6,720 nucleotides of DNA from CSBr16-58 sp051859825 (GTDB taxonomy: Bacteria > Bacteroidota > Bacteroidia > Flavobacteriales > Schleiferiaceae): positions 1 through 6,720 of the forward strand of contig JBHYFA010000123.1 in assembly GCA_051859825.1 (NCBI GenBank). The letters run 5' to 3'. A model generated the notes under the pieces. That model was given only the letters and a program-made list of their open reading frames with translations, did no database searches and was not told the DNA's origin. The position numbers were made by a program, and so were the translations under genes. Position 1 is the first letter of the stretch. Every line of letters starts with the position of its first letter. Shown here piece after piece: positions 1 to 5,568 of this stretch.

Positions 1-2
1 AT

Positions 3-2774
3 GATAATCGTTTTCCTGTATTGTTATCTGCAAGTGCACTTTTAGATGAAAACGGAAACCCAATCAGCTATTTTGCTAATATCAAAGACATTACCGAACG
101 TAATAAAGCAGAACAGGAACTGAAAGACACCAAACAAAAACTAGACAGCATTTTCAGTGAAATGGACGATGTAGTATGGTCAGTAAGCCTGCCCGATTAC
201 AAAATGCTCTTTATGACACCTTCTGCTGTGAAACTCTACGGCATTCCGTACGAAGAATTTATGGACGACAGTAGTTTATGGGAAAAAGCTATCTATCAAG
301 ATGATAAACCCATTATTCAAAGTATCTATCAACAATTGCAAGAAAATGGCAATTACGAGCAAATTTATCGCATTGCATCACGTGATGGAAAAATAAAATG
401 GGTGTCCAATAAGGGTAAAATGATACACAATGAACAAGGCATCCCCATTCGCATAGATGGGGTATTGAGTGATATATCCGAGCGTAAAAAAGCTGAGCAA
501 GAACTTGTAAAAACCAAAGACATGCTGCTTCGAACCGGTGAGGTAGCTAAAGTAGGCGGCTGGGAATTCAACAACTTAACAGGCGAAATCACTTGGTCAG
601 ATACCATTTGCGATATACATGAAGTGCCTCAGGGTTTTACGCCTACTTATGAGCAGATGGCTAGCTTTTATACTCCCGAAAGTTGGGTTCAACTTGAAAA
701 AGCCATTCAAGATGCTACCACCAATGGTGTTTCCTACGATTTAGAACTTAAAATAATCACCGCAAAGGGTAAAGAGATTTGGGTAAGAGCTATTGGATAT
801 AGTGAATTTAAAAACGGAAAATGCGTGAGGCTATTTGGCGTATTGCAAGACATTAGTATTCAGAAGAAAGCTGAGCTGATGATTGTGCAAAGTAGAGAGC
901 AGTACCAATCGTTGGTGCAAAATATTCCGGGGATCACTTATCGTTGCAAAAATGATAAAAATTGGACGATGCTCTACATGAGCAGTCAGGTAGATAGTAT
1001 TACAGGCTATACAGCAGAAGAATTCATGGGCAGCAACTCCACGATTTCTTATGGAACATTAATCCATCCCGAAGATCAGCAAATGGTGACTAAGGCTGTT
1101 AATAATGGAATAGCTGCCAATATGCCTTGGGCAGTAGAATATCGGGTTAGGCATAAGGACGGTTCTATTCGCTGGGCTTATGAAAAAGGCGCTGCTATAA
1201 AAAATGAGAAGAATGAGGTGCTGTATCTTGATGGATTTATACTGGACATCACAGCCGAAAGAAAGGCTCAACAAGAAGTCAGATACCAACAGCAAATTTT
1301 AGAGTCACTGTATCAGCTTTCACCAATAGGTATTGCATTGAATGATTACGAAACGGGGGCTTTTATCGATTGTAATGATAAATTATTGGAGCCTACAGGC
1401 TATTCAAAAGAAGAATTTTTATCTTTAAGTTATTTGGATGTTACTCCTAAAAAATACGAAAAGCTCGAAGCTATTGCGCTTCAGCAAATGGAGACCAAAG
1501 GTAAGTTTGATAAGTTTGAAAAAGAATATATCTGTAAAGATGGCTCAAGGTATCCCGTTTCTCTACAAGGGGTTGTTGTAACCGATACAAAAGGCAAAAA
1601 GCTAATTTGGTCATTCATAAGGGATATTAGCCAAGAAAAGGAAGCAGAAAGAAAGCTAAAAGAAGCGATAGCAAAACTGCAGGCAATCTTGGATGCCAGC
1701 AAACAAGTTTCCATTATTGTAACAGATACCCAAGGAACCATTACGCTTTTCAATTCAGGAGCAGAGCAAATGTTGGGCTATAGGGCAGAAGAATTAGTGG
1801 GTCAACAAACACCCGTGCTTATCCACTTGCCGCACGAAATCGAAAAAGAAAGTGATGTGCTCTCAGAAAAATATGGGAAAGAAATAAGTGGGTTCGAGAC
1901 CTTTGTTTATGAAGCAAAAGTTGGGCATCCGAATACCAAAGAATGGACATATATTACCAAAGATGGACACCAAACCCCTGTATTACTGTCGGTAAATAAA
2001 ATTAGTGTTGGCGATACAATTACAGGATATTTGGGAGTGGCAACTGATATTACTGAACTTAAAAAAGTAGAAAAAGAAATCAGGTCACTATTGAGCATTA
2101 CGGAGGAACAGAATGACCGCTTAAAGAACTTTGCTCATATAGTATCACACAATTTACGATCACATAGCATTGGCATTAGGGGTATATTAGAGCTATTTAA
2201 ATTAGAATATCCAGATTTGTCGTCTAATGAGTATTATCCACTAATAGAAAGTGGAGTTCAAAACCTAACTCAAACAGTTGAAGAACTAACAGAAATTGTA
2301 AAGGTGAATCTTGTAAGTGAAGAGTTTCAGAATATTCATATAGCTGATATAGTAGAAAAAAACATCATTACCTTATCTAGTCAAATCAATAAATCGGGAA
2401 TTAAAATTTTTAATGAAATACCCCAATCTTTACAGATAAAAGGCATACCGCCATACATTGATAGTATCATTCTCAATTTGATCACGAATGCGATAAAATA
2501 TAAAAGTGAACAAAGAAAACCCATGTTAAAAATTTATCATGAAGAAGATGCATCAACCATATCATTATTTTTTGAAGACAATGGACTTGGCATTGATTTA
2601 AAAAAACATGGAGATAAGCTTTTTGGCATGTATAAAACATTCCACAGGCACGATGATTCTAGAGGAGTGGGTTTGTTTATAACAAAAAATCAAGTGGAAA
2701 GCATGGGAGGCAAAATAACGGTAGATAGTGAAGTAAACGTTGGTACAACTTTTAAAATAACATTAAATAAATAA
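3..2774 (+). CDS. Multi-PAS sensor histidine kinase, 5'-truncated by window edge
   Basis: This protein autophosphorylates on histidine in response to PAS-sensed signals and passes phosphate to a receiver. The frame is open to the left edge, so the N-terminus is missing; 923 residues are visible (residue 1 = codon at 3). PAS units end in D-I-[ST]-type linkers (DITERNKAEQE, DISERKKAEQE and relatives) at about residues 29, 157, 283, 415, 541 and 682. That gives one partial and five complete PAS/PAC units of 126-141 residues, joined by charged, coiled-coil-like linkers. The H box is FAHIVSHNLRSH with the likely phospho-acceptor at His716. The ATPase domain covers about 811-923: N box LNLITNAIKYK (Asn829), G1 box DNGLGID (Asp859), G2 box RGVGLF (from Arg887). 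No membrane segment is visible, so this part is cytosolic. There is no attached receiver; the next gene, 3 bases on, supplies it. The family call is secure; the ligand is unknown. A TTG at 21 is not a credible start because homologous PAS sequence continues upstream of it. Confidence 0.95.
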   Translation, partial: DNRFPVLLSASALLDENGNPISYFANIKDITERNKAEQELKDTKQKLDSIFSEMDDVVWSVSLPDYKMLFMTPSAVKLYGIPYEEFMDDSSLWEKAIYQDDKPIIQSIYQQLQENGNYEQIYRIASRDGKIKWVSNKGKMIHNEQGIPIRIDGVLSDISERKKAEQELVKTKDMLLRTGEVAKVGGWEFNNLTGEITWSDTICDIHEVPQGFTPTYEQMASFYTPESWVQLEKAIQDATTNGVSYDLELKIITAKGKEIWVRAIGYSEFKNGKCVRLFGVLQDISIQKKAELMIVQSREQYQSLVQNIPGITYRCKNDKNWTMLYMSSQVDSITGYTAEEFMGSNSTISYGTLIHPEDQQMVTKAVNNGIAANMPWAVEYRVRHKDGSIRWAYEKGAAIKNEKNEVLYLDGFILDITAERKAQQEVRYQQQILESLYQLSPIGIALNDYETGAFIDCNDKLLEPTGYSKEEFLSLSYLDVTPKKYEKLEAIALQQMETKGKFDKFEKEYICKDGSRYPVSLQGVVVTDTKGKKLIWSFIRDISQEKEAERKLKEAIAKLQAILDASKQVSIIVTDTQGTITLFNSGAEQMLGYRAEELVGQQTPVLIHLPHEIEKESDVLSEKYGKEISGFETFVYEAKVGHPNTKEWTYITKDGHQTPVLLSVNKISVGDTITGYLGVATDITELKKVEKEIRSLLSITEEQNDRLKNFAHIVSHNLRSHSIGIRGILELFKLEYPDLSSNEYYPLIESGVQNLTQTVEELTEIVKVNLVSEEFQNIHIADIVEKNIITLSSQINKSGIKIFNEIPQSLQIKGIPPYIDSIILNLITNAIKYKSEQRKPMLKIYHEEDASTISLFFEDNGLGIDLKKHGDKLFGMYKTFHRHDDSRGVGLFITKNQVESMGGKITVDSEVNVGTTFKITLNK

Positions 2775-2777
2775 ACC

Positions 2778-3173
2778 ATGAAAAAAATAGATTTGGTATG
2801 CATTGTCGATGATGACCCAATGCATGTATTTATTACAAAAAAGTACATTGAGAATTCAGGTCATGTAGAAAAAATTTTGGTCTGTAAAAACGGTAAGGAT
2901 GCTTTTGACACCTTACAAAAACTCATTATTAACAATGAAAAATTACCAAAGATTATTTTTCTCGACTTGAATATGCCTATTTGGGATGGATGGCAGTTTT
3001 TAGATGAGTTTACAAAAATCCCGGTTGACGAAATCATTTCTATTTTTATTTTGACCAGTTCTAATGATCAAAGTGATCTTGAGAAAGCGAAAAAATATGG
3101 CTTAACAAGCAATTACCTGATTAAGCCCATTTCACAAAGTCAATTGAAAGACATATTGGACGACCACTTATAG
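2778..3173 (+). CDS. Single-domain (CheY/Rcp1-like) response regulator
   Basis: A 131-residue receiver domain that takes a phosphoryl group from a histidine kinase. All REC landmarks are present: acidic pocket VDDDP (Asp12, Asp13), phospho-acceptor Asp63 in FLDLNMP, the switch hydroxyl Thr93 in FILTSSN, and conserved Lys116 in LIKP. The protein ends just after the last REC helix, so there is no DNA-binding or enzymatic output. It must act by protein contact, as a phosphate sink, or as a phosphorelay intermediate. It starts 3 bases after the kinase stop, so the two are almost certainly co-transcribed and form a cognate pair. The ATG is preceded by an A-rich stretch without a Shine-Dalgarno, which is normal for Bacteroidota. 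The stop lies 13 bases before the first copy of the long repeat, whose hairpins would end this operon. Confidence 0.95.
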   Translation: MKKIDLVCIVDDDPMHVFITKKYIENSGHVEKILVCKNGKDAFDTLQKLIINNEKLPKIIFLDLNMPIWDGWQFLDEFTKIPVDEIISIFILTSSNDQSDLEKAKKYGLTSNYLIKPISQSQLKDILDDHL

Positions 3174-3210
3174 ATAGAAAAACGTTTGCTAACATTCATC
3201 CGAGTAGACG

Positions 3211-3270
3211 AAACGCCCCACTAAAAAAAATCCCCAAAAGTTCTAACTGAACTCTCGGGGCGTTTTGTTT
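3211..3270. terminator. Rho-independent terminator-like hairpin in repeat copy 1
   Basis: AAACGCCCC at 3211-3219 pairs with GGGGCGTTT at 3257-3265 (9 bp). Inside, CCCC (3232-3235) and AGTT (3239-3242) can instead pair with GGGG (3257-3260) and AACT (3250-3253) around a 7-base loop. A T-rich stretch (TTTTGTTT) follows on the + strand, and an A8 run (3223-3230) supplies a T-run for minus-strand transcripts. It would end the kinase-receiver operon about 80 bases after its stop. The short stem is weaker here than in copy 2 because of an A/C-T-C internal loop. Confidence 0.6.
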
Positions 3271-3274
3271 ACTC

Positions 3275-3299
3275 CCCCGCCGGCTATTGCCTTGCGGGG
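3275..3299. other. GC-rich hairpin in repeat copy 1
   Basis: CCCCGC (3275-3280) pairs with GCGGGG (3294-3299), and within it GGC (3282-3284) pairs with GCC (3289-3291) around a TATT loop. Copy 2 has the same hairpin, with only the loop changed (TATC). This is consistent with a folded RNA or folded single-stranded DNA element. No T-tract follows, so it is not itself a terminator. Confidence 0.55.
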
Positions 3300-3472
3300 C
3301 GCCGGGATGTCTGATGCTGCTTAGGGGTAAAGTAAACATTTCGCTGTTTTTCATTGTAAGTTATTCGTTTCGATTTGATTGTGTTTAGCTGGGAGTGGAT
3401 TCTCAGAAATATCTACACCCACCTTACCGCAACCAAAGTGCGCAACATCTCCAGTCCGCTAGATATTGTAGT

Positions 3473-3504
3473 GTTGTAGGAATGGCTGATAACGTGTATT
3501 TTTG
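3473..3504 (+). promoter_or_regulatory. Candidate Bacteroidota-type promoter for the Imm26-like gene
   Basis: TATTTTTG at 3497-3504 fits the Bacteroidota -7 consensus TAnnTTTG perfectly. GTTG at 3473-3476 matches the -33 TTTG in 3 of 4 bases, with 20 bases between the boxes. Transcription would start near 3511, giving a leader of roughly 65 bases before the ATG at 3577. The consensus is short and the region is AT-rich, so a chance match is possible. Confidence 0.35.
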
Positions 3505-3561
3505 ACGGGCTGAATAAGTGAGTCATAAGCAAAAAGGCTTCAAAGTTTCGTTTATTTGGTA

Positions 3562-3571
3562 GTTGGCAGCC
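3562..3571. other. Candidate right end box GTTGGCAGCC (attC R'-like)
   Basis: The reverse complement, GGCTGCCAAC, matches GGCTGCTAAC at 4787-4796 in 9 of 10 bases, and those two boxes bracket the gene at 3577-4776. In attC terms GTT would be the cleaved R' triplet. The following bases GGCA depart from the classical GTTRRRY at the last two positions. A related GTTGCAAGCC followed by ATTATA occurs at 5410-5419 before the next gene. Confidence 0.4.
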
Positions 3572-3576
3572 ATTAT

Positions 3577-4776
3577 ATGACGACAACGACAACATACGAA
3601 TTGACAAACGAGCAAAGAAAATACTTTGGACTTGACCCGATTTTGAATCATTGGGACAAGGTAGTTTTTAGTGGTGACACATATCGCCCACAAAGTATCT
3701 TGTATTTTGACAAGGACATTATTAAAAGACATATCGTTTCAACTGAGAACGAGTATTGTGAAAAGCAATATGACGAACTTACAAAAGACAGAAGCATTCT
3801 TTTGCCTAAAACCGACAAAGGAAAAGAAAAGAAATTGACCGCTTCAGTTTTGGAACAAAGACAACCGACAGGTGTATATCTAAGTATAAGTTGCGGACAT
3901 TTGACAATTGGAAATTACAATTCTCAAACTACTTTTTATTCAAGCCGTTGGGACAATGAGCAACAATCAGACAAAAGTATTTTTGAAATAGTAAACGACT
4001 TTATTAAAGGTTCGCCAGAGAATCACTTCATAGAAATTGAGAAATACAAGAATCTAAAACGACAGAATAAAAAATTCAAATCGGGCGACTATTTCTGCTT
4101 CAAACTTGACAGGATAAATTATGGCTTCGGAAGAATACTTCTTGACGTAAACAAAATCAGAAAAAAGAAATTAATAAATGACGTTCACGGATTGGACTTA
4201 TTAATGGGTCCACCTGTTATCGTAGAGTTATTTGCATTTAAGTCAGAATCAAAGGACGTTGGAATAAGCACTCTTGACAAGCAAACAAAATTGCCGGCAG
4301 ACGTAATGATGGACAATTTACTTTTGTATGGAGAGTATGAAATAATTGGACACCGAGAAATTAAAGATGAAGAATTTGAATTCCCAATTTCATATGGGCG
4401 TAGTATTGACCAAAGACGAGTTGTTTTTTTACAATGGGGCTTAATACATAAAGAAATTCCACAAGATACATTTAATAAATACACCTTTACTGACGAAATT
4501 CAATCAGGTCAAAATCCTTATGGTTATTATGGAATAGGTTTCACACCACATTATGACAGCCTTGATGTAATTAATTCAGTTAAGAACAATGGAGTTTTCA
4601 ATTTTGACAACGCTAAACATTATTTAGCTAAATGGGATTTGCGAAACCCTAAAAACAAAGAGATAAAAAATGAACTTTTCAATGTTTTTGGACTTGACCC
4701 AAGAAAAAATTACATTGAAAATTCTAGATTGACAGGAACAATATTACCAAGCGAGATAAATAATCAACTAAAATGA
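3577..4776 (+). CDS. Orphan Imm26-family-like immunity protein with extra N-terminal region
   Basis: A 399-residue soluble protein with no signal peptide or membrane span. The C-terminal half has an Imm26-like pattern, judged from memory: a GDYFCFKL strand (170-177), YGFGRILLD (182-190), PPVIVELFAF (212-221), and RVVFLQWGLI (281-290). Imm26 proteins are thought to neutralise polymorphic toxins. The first ~165 residues (TNEQRKYFGL near the start, LPKT further in) look like a separate domain that I cannot name. No toxin gene is adjacent, so it is an orphan. I chose the ATG at 3577 because an in-frame TTG at 3556 would put codons inside the GTTGGCAGCC end box. There is no Shine-Dalgarno. The gene is flanked by the two copies of the long repeat, and its stop is 13 bases before copy 2, like a single-gene cassette. 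The reading frame is certain, the family assignment moderate. Confidence 0.8.
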   Translation: MTTTTTYELTNEQRKYFGLDPILNHWDKVVFSGDTYRPQSILYFDKDIIKRHIVSTENEYCEKQYDELTKDRSILLPKTDKGKEKKLTASVLEQRQPTGVYLSISCGHLTIGNYNSQTTFYSSRWDNEQQSDKSIFEIVNDFIKGSPENHFIEIEKYKNLKRQNKKFKSGDYFCFKLDRINYGFGRILLDVNKIRKKKLINDVHGLDLLMGPPVIVELFAFKSESKDVGISTLDKQTKLPADVMMDNLLLYGEYEIIGHREIKDEEFEFPISYGRSIDQRRVVFLQWGLIHKEIPQDTFNKYTFTDEIQSGQNPYGYYGIGFTPHYDSLDVINSVKNNGVFNFDNAKHYLAKWDLRNPKNKEIKNELFNVFGLDPRKNYIENSRLTGTILPSEINNQLK

Positions 4777-4786
4777 CAAGAATAAC

Positions 4787-4796
4787 GGCTGCTAAC
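4787..4796. other. Candidate left end box GGCTGCTAAC (attC R''-like)
   Basis: This box straddles the start of repeat copy 2 and is 9/10 complementary to GTTGGCAGCC at 3562-3571. The corresponding bases before copy 1 read GTTTGCTAAC, which shares only the TGCTAAC part. After the Fic gene a looser relative, AGCAGGTAAC (6659-6668), is seen. Confidence 0.4.
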
Positions 4797-4813
4797 ATTC
4801 ATCCGAGTAGACG

Positions 4814-4872
4814 AAACGCCCCACTAAAAAAGCCCCGATAGTTCTAACTGAACTCTCGGGGCGTTTTGTTTA
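4814..4872. terminator. Strong bidirectional Rho-independent terminator in repeat copy 2
   Basis: GCCCCGA (4832-4838) pairs with TCGGGGC (4856-4862). After one T/C mismatch, AGTT (4840-4843) pairs with AACT (4851-4854) around a 7-base loop. The + strand continues GTTTTGTTT; an A6 run at 4826-4831 gives a T6 tract on the minus strand, so it can act in both directions. The alternative stem AAACGCCCC (4814-4822) with GGGGCGTTT (4858-4866) uses the same right arm. It ends the Imm26-like transcript. Confidence 0.75.
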
Positions 4873-4875
4873 CTC

Positions 4876-4900
4876 CCCCGCCGGCTATCGCCTTGCGGGG
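4876..4900. other. GC-rich hairpin in repeat copy 2
   Basis: CCCCGC (4876-4881) pairs with GCGGGG (4895-4900), enclosing GGC/GCC (4883-4885 with 4890-4892) and a TATC loop. It is the counterpart of 3275-3299. Confidence 0.55.
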
Positions 4901-5134
4901 CGCCGGGAAGCCTAATGCTGCTTAAGGGGAAAGTAAACATTTCGCCGTTTTTCACTATAGGTTTTTCGCTTCGATTTGAGCCACTTTTGAAGATAAAGAC
5001 GCACAAATTTTGAACTTCTAGCCGGGCTTTTTGAGGTCTTATCATTTTCGCTTGTTGGTCGATTGCTTTTTCCATGATTTTCTTCCGTTTTCATATGTAA
5101 ATAATTTATTCGCTTTATGTTTATTATTAAATGT

Positions 5135-5157
5135 GCTTCCCGAAAATCGGGACAAGC
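5135..5157. other. Hairpin GCTT-CCCGA-AAA-TCGGG-AC-AAGC
   Basis: CCCGA (5139-5143) and TCGGG (5147-5151) form a 5 bp stem with an AAA loop. GCTT (5135-5138) and AAGC (5154-5157) extend it across a 2-base bulge. It is a compact stem without a T-tract; function unknown. Confidence 0.45.
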
Positions 5158-5203
5158 AATGAGAGCGCTTCGCTAAGTTGTTTTTTAAAGGTCATATGGA
5201 ATC

Positions 5204-5258
5204 GCATAAAGAAAATTATTTTCATTGGTGTGTGTTTAGAAAATAATTTTCTTTACGC
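5204..5258. repeat. Perfect 17 bp AT-rich inverted repeat (hairpin)
   Basis: TAAAGAAAATTATTTTC (5207-5223) is the exact reverse complement of 5239-5255, with a 15-base G/T-rich loop. After one A/C mismatch, GC (5204-5205) pairs with GC (5257-5258). A perfect 17 bp match at this distance is most unlikely by chance even in AT-rich DNA. It could be a terminator, a protein-binding site, or the remnant of a small palindromic mobile repeat. Confidence 0.8.
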
Positions 5259-5351
5259 TTATTTCATTGGTTTTTCTTCGCTTTAGCGCGTGGACGCCTT
5301 GGCCGTGTGTTTACACAGCTTGCCGTTTTGGGATGATATGTTCAATGCCTG

Positions 5352-5393
5352 TGGTGGGATCACCGCGTGCACTGGGATATACCACGCCCACCA
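5352..5393. repeat. Inverted repeat TGGTGGG/CCCACCA
   Basis: TGGTGGG (5352-5358) and CCCACCA (5387-5393) are perfect 7 bp arms around 28 bases. GGTG-GGAT-CACC (5353-5364) is an alternative smaller hairpin. The right arm runs into AACCAAAGTGC (5395-5405), which also occurs at 3431-3441, so this block probably belongs to the same structured boundary element that follows each long repeat. Confidence 0.45.
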
Positions 5394-5409
5394 GAACCAA
5401 AGTGCCTTT

Positions 5410-5419
5410 GTTGCAAGCC
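5410..5419. other. Candidate end box GTTGCAAGCC before the Fic unit
   Basis: It resembles GTTGGCAGCC at 3562-3571; both are followed by ATTATA (directly there, after GGGC here). If the units are cassettes, the Fic-containing unit would start here, about 150 bases before its ATG. It is less complementary (7/10) to GGCTGCTAAC than the first box. Confidence 0.3.
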
Positions 5420-5470
5420 GGGCATTATAACCGAGAAATTCCATAAACGACAACTACCTTTTAAAGTTCA

Positions 5471-5557
5471 ACGAGAGTAATTTTTACCTTCATTTTTAAA
5501 ACGAGAGTAAATTTTTAGTATTTTTACCCTTGTATTAACAACAAGAGTAAAACTTAC
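5471..5557. promoter_or_regulatory. Three in-phase operator-like repeats upstream of the Fic gene
   Basis: ACGAGAGTAA at 5471-5480 and 5501-5510, and ACAAGAGTAA at 5541-5550, are spaced 30 and 40 bases start to start, close to 3 and 4 helical turns. The first and third continue into a palindrome, GTAA-N3-TTAC (5477-5487 and 5547-5557); the second has the weaker GTAAATTTTTAG. Regular phasing just before the start codon suggests a DNA-binding regulator. The obvious candidate is the winged helix of the Fic protein itself, but this is inference. Confidence 0.6.
5525..5532 (+). promoter_or_regulatory. Possible -7 element (TACCCTTG) of the Fic promoter
   Basis: It matches the Bacteroidota TAnnTTTG box with one mismatch; no clear TTTG -33 box lies about 20 bases upstream. 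If real, transcription starts near 5539, so the second operator-like repeat would cover the -33 region and the third would cover the start site, an arrangement suited to repression. Confidence 0.25.
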
Positions 5558-5568
5558 ATCTGACCATA

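Larger units (their letters stand above)
3187..3378. repeat. Long structured intergenic repeat, copy 1
   Basis: This 192 bp block starts TGCTAACATTCATCCGAG and ends near TTTCGATTTGA. It recurs in direct orientation at 4790-4979. By hand alignment the copies differ by about 15 substitutions and one 2-base indel (about 91% identity). The first ~40 bases and the central GGGGCGTTTTGTTTAC block are identical. Inside are a 9 bp inverted repeat (3211-3219 with 3257-3265) and a second hairpin (3275-3299). It begins 13 bases after the receiver-gene stop, exactly as copy 2 begins 13 bases after the stop of the gene at 3577. It could be a dispersed intergenic repeat, a cassette recombination site, or a non-coding RNA/terminator module. 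Opposite-strand reading frames over it are not conserved between copies. Confidence 0.9.
3379..3576. other. Non-coding spacer between repeat copy 1 and the Imm26-like gene
   Basis: These ~200 bases hold no credible gene. They contain CCCACC followed by AACCAAAGTGC (3431-3441), the same pair found at 5387-5405 after repeat copy 2. There is an imperfect hairpin (AACATCT/AGATATT, 3443-3467), a promoter-like pair of boxes (3473-3504), and GTTTCGT (3545-3551), complementary to ACGAAAC at 3208-3214 inside the repeat. The box GTTGGCAGCC (3562-3571) sits 5 bases before the ATG. The complementarity with the repeat's left edge suggests that repeat plus spacer form one long foldable element. Confidence 0.5.
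4790..4979. repeat. Long structured intergenic repeat, copy 2
   Basis: The 190 bp second copy of the block at 3187-3378, same orientation, start-to-start distance 1603 bp. Its changes against copy 1 cluster in the A-run/short stem (which becomes better paired here) and in the AT-rich last third. The 9 bp outer stem and the second GC hairpin are conserved. After 4979 the sequences diverge completely, although the pair CCCACC/AACCAAAGTGC reappears further on (5387-5405). Confidence 0.9.
4980..5470. other. Long gene-free region before the Fic gene
   Basis: About 490 bases without a convincing coding sequence. Contents in order: a T-rich stretch; hairpin 5135-5157; AGAGCGCTTCGC at 5162-5173 (found inverted at 6705-6716); the 17 bp AT-rich inverted repeat (5207-5255); TTCATTGGT twice (5221-5229 and 5263-5271); a small TGTGT-TT-ACACA hairpin; inverted repeat 5352-5393; and GTTGCAAGCC plus ATTATA at 5410-5430. 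The sequence changes from AT-rich to GC-rich around 5280. Short open frames over it on either strand have poor codon patterns and no recognisable protein. Confidence 0.5.

Noticed and set aside
2136..2150. The first histidine of FAHIVSH (codon at 2136) as phospho-acceptor
   Set aside because: In histidine kinases of this type the acceptor is the histidine of S-H-[ND]-L-R, here at 2148-2150.
3556..3576. TTG start giving seven extra residues to the Imm26-like protein
   Set aside because: The extra codons overlap the GTTGGCAGCC end box and an ATG follows at 3577 directly before the conserved-looking N-terminus.
3413..3732. Minus-strand reading frames around the start of the Imm26-like gene
   Set aside because: They run antisense to a well-supported coding sequence or over spacer DNA and show no domain.
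3187..4979. Flanking repeats as the ends of an insertion sequence or as a CRISPR array
   Set aside because: There is no transposase, the long copies are direct rather than inverted, and there are only two copies separated by a gene, so neither a normal IS nor CRISPR fits.
4824..5094. Overlapping minus-strand reading frames of 60 and 83 codons over repeat copy 2
   Set aside because: They cross the terminator and GC hairpins. The same frames are broken by stops and a 2-base indel in repeat copy 1, the differences between copies show no codon pattern, and no protein family is recognisable.
5313..5430. Open frame ending in a short Gly/Cys/His-rich tail (ACGGITACTGIYHAHQ)
   Set aside because: It lies within the inverted repeat and shared boundary block, has no start signal or family, and its composition follows the repeat rather than coding use.
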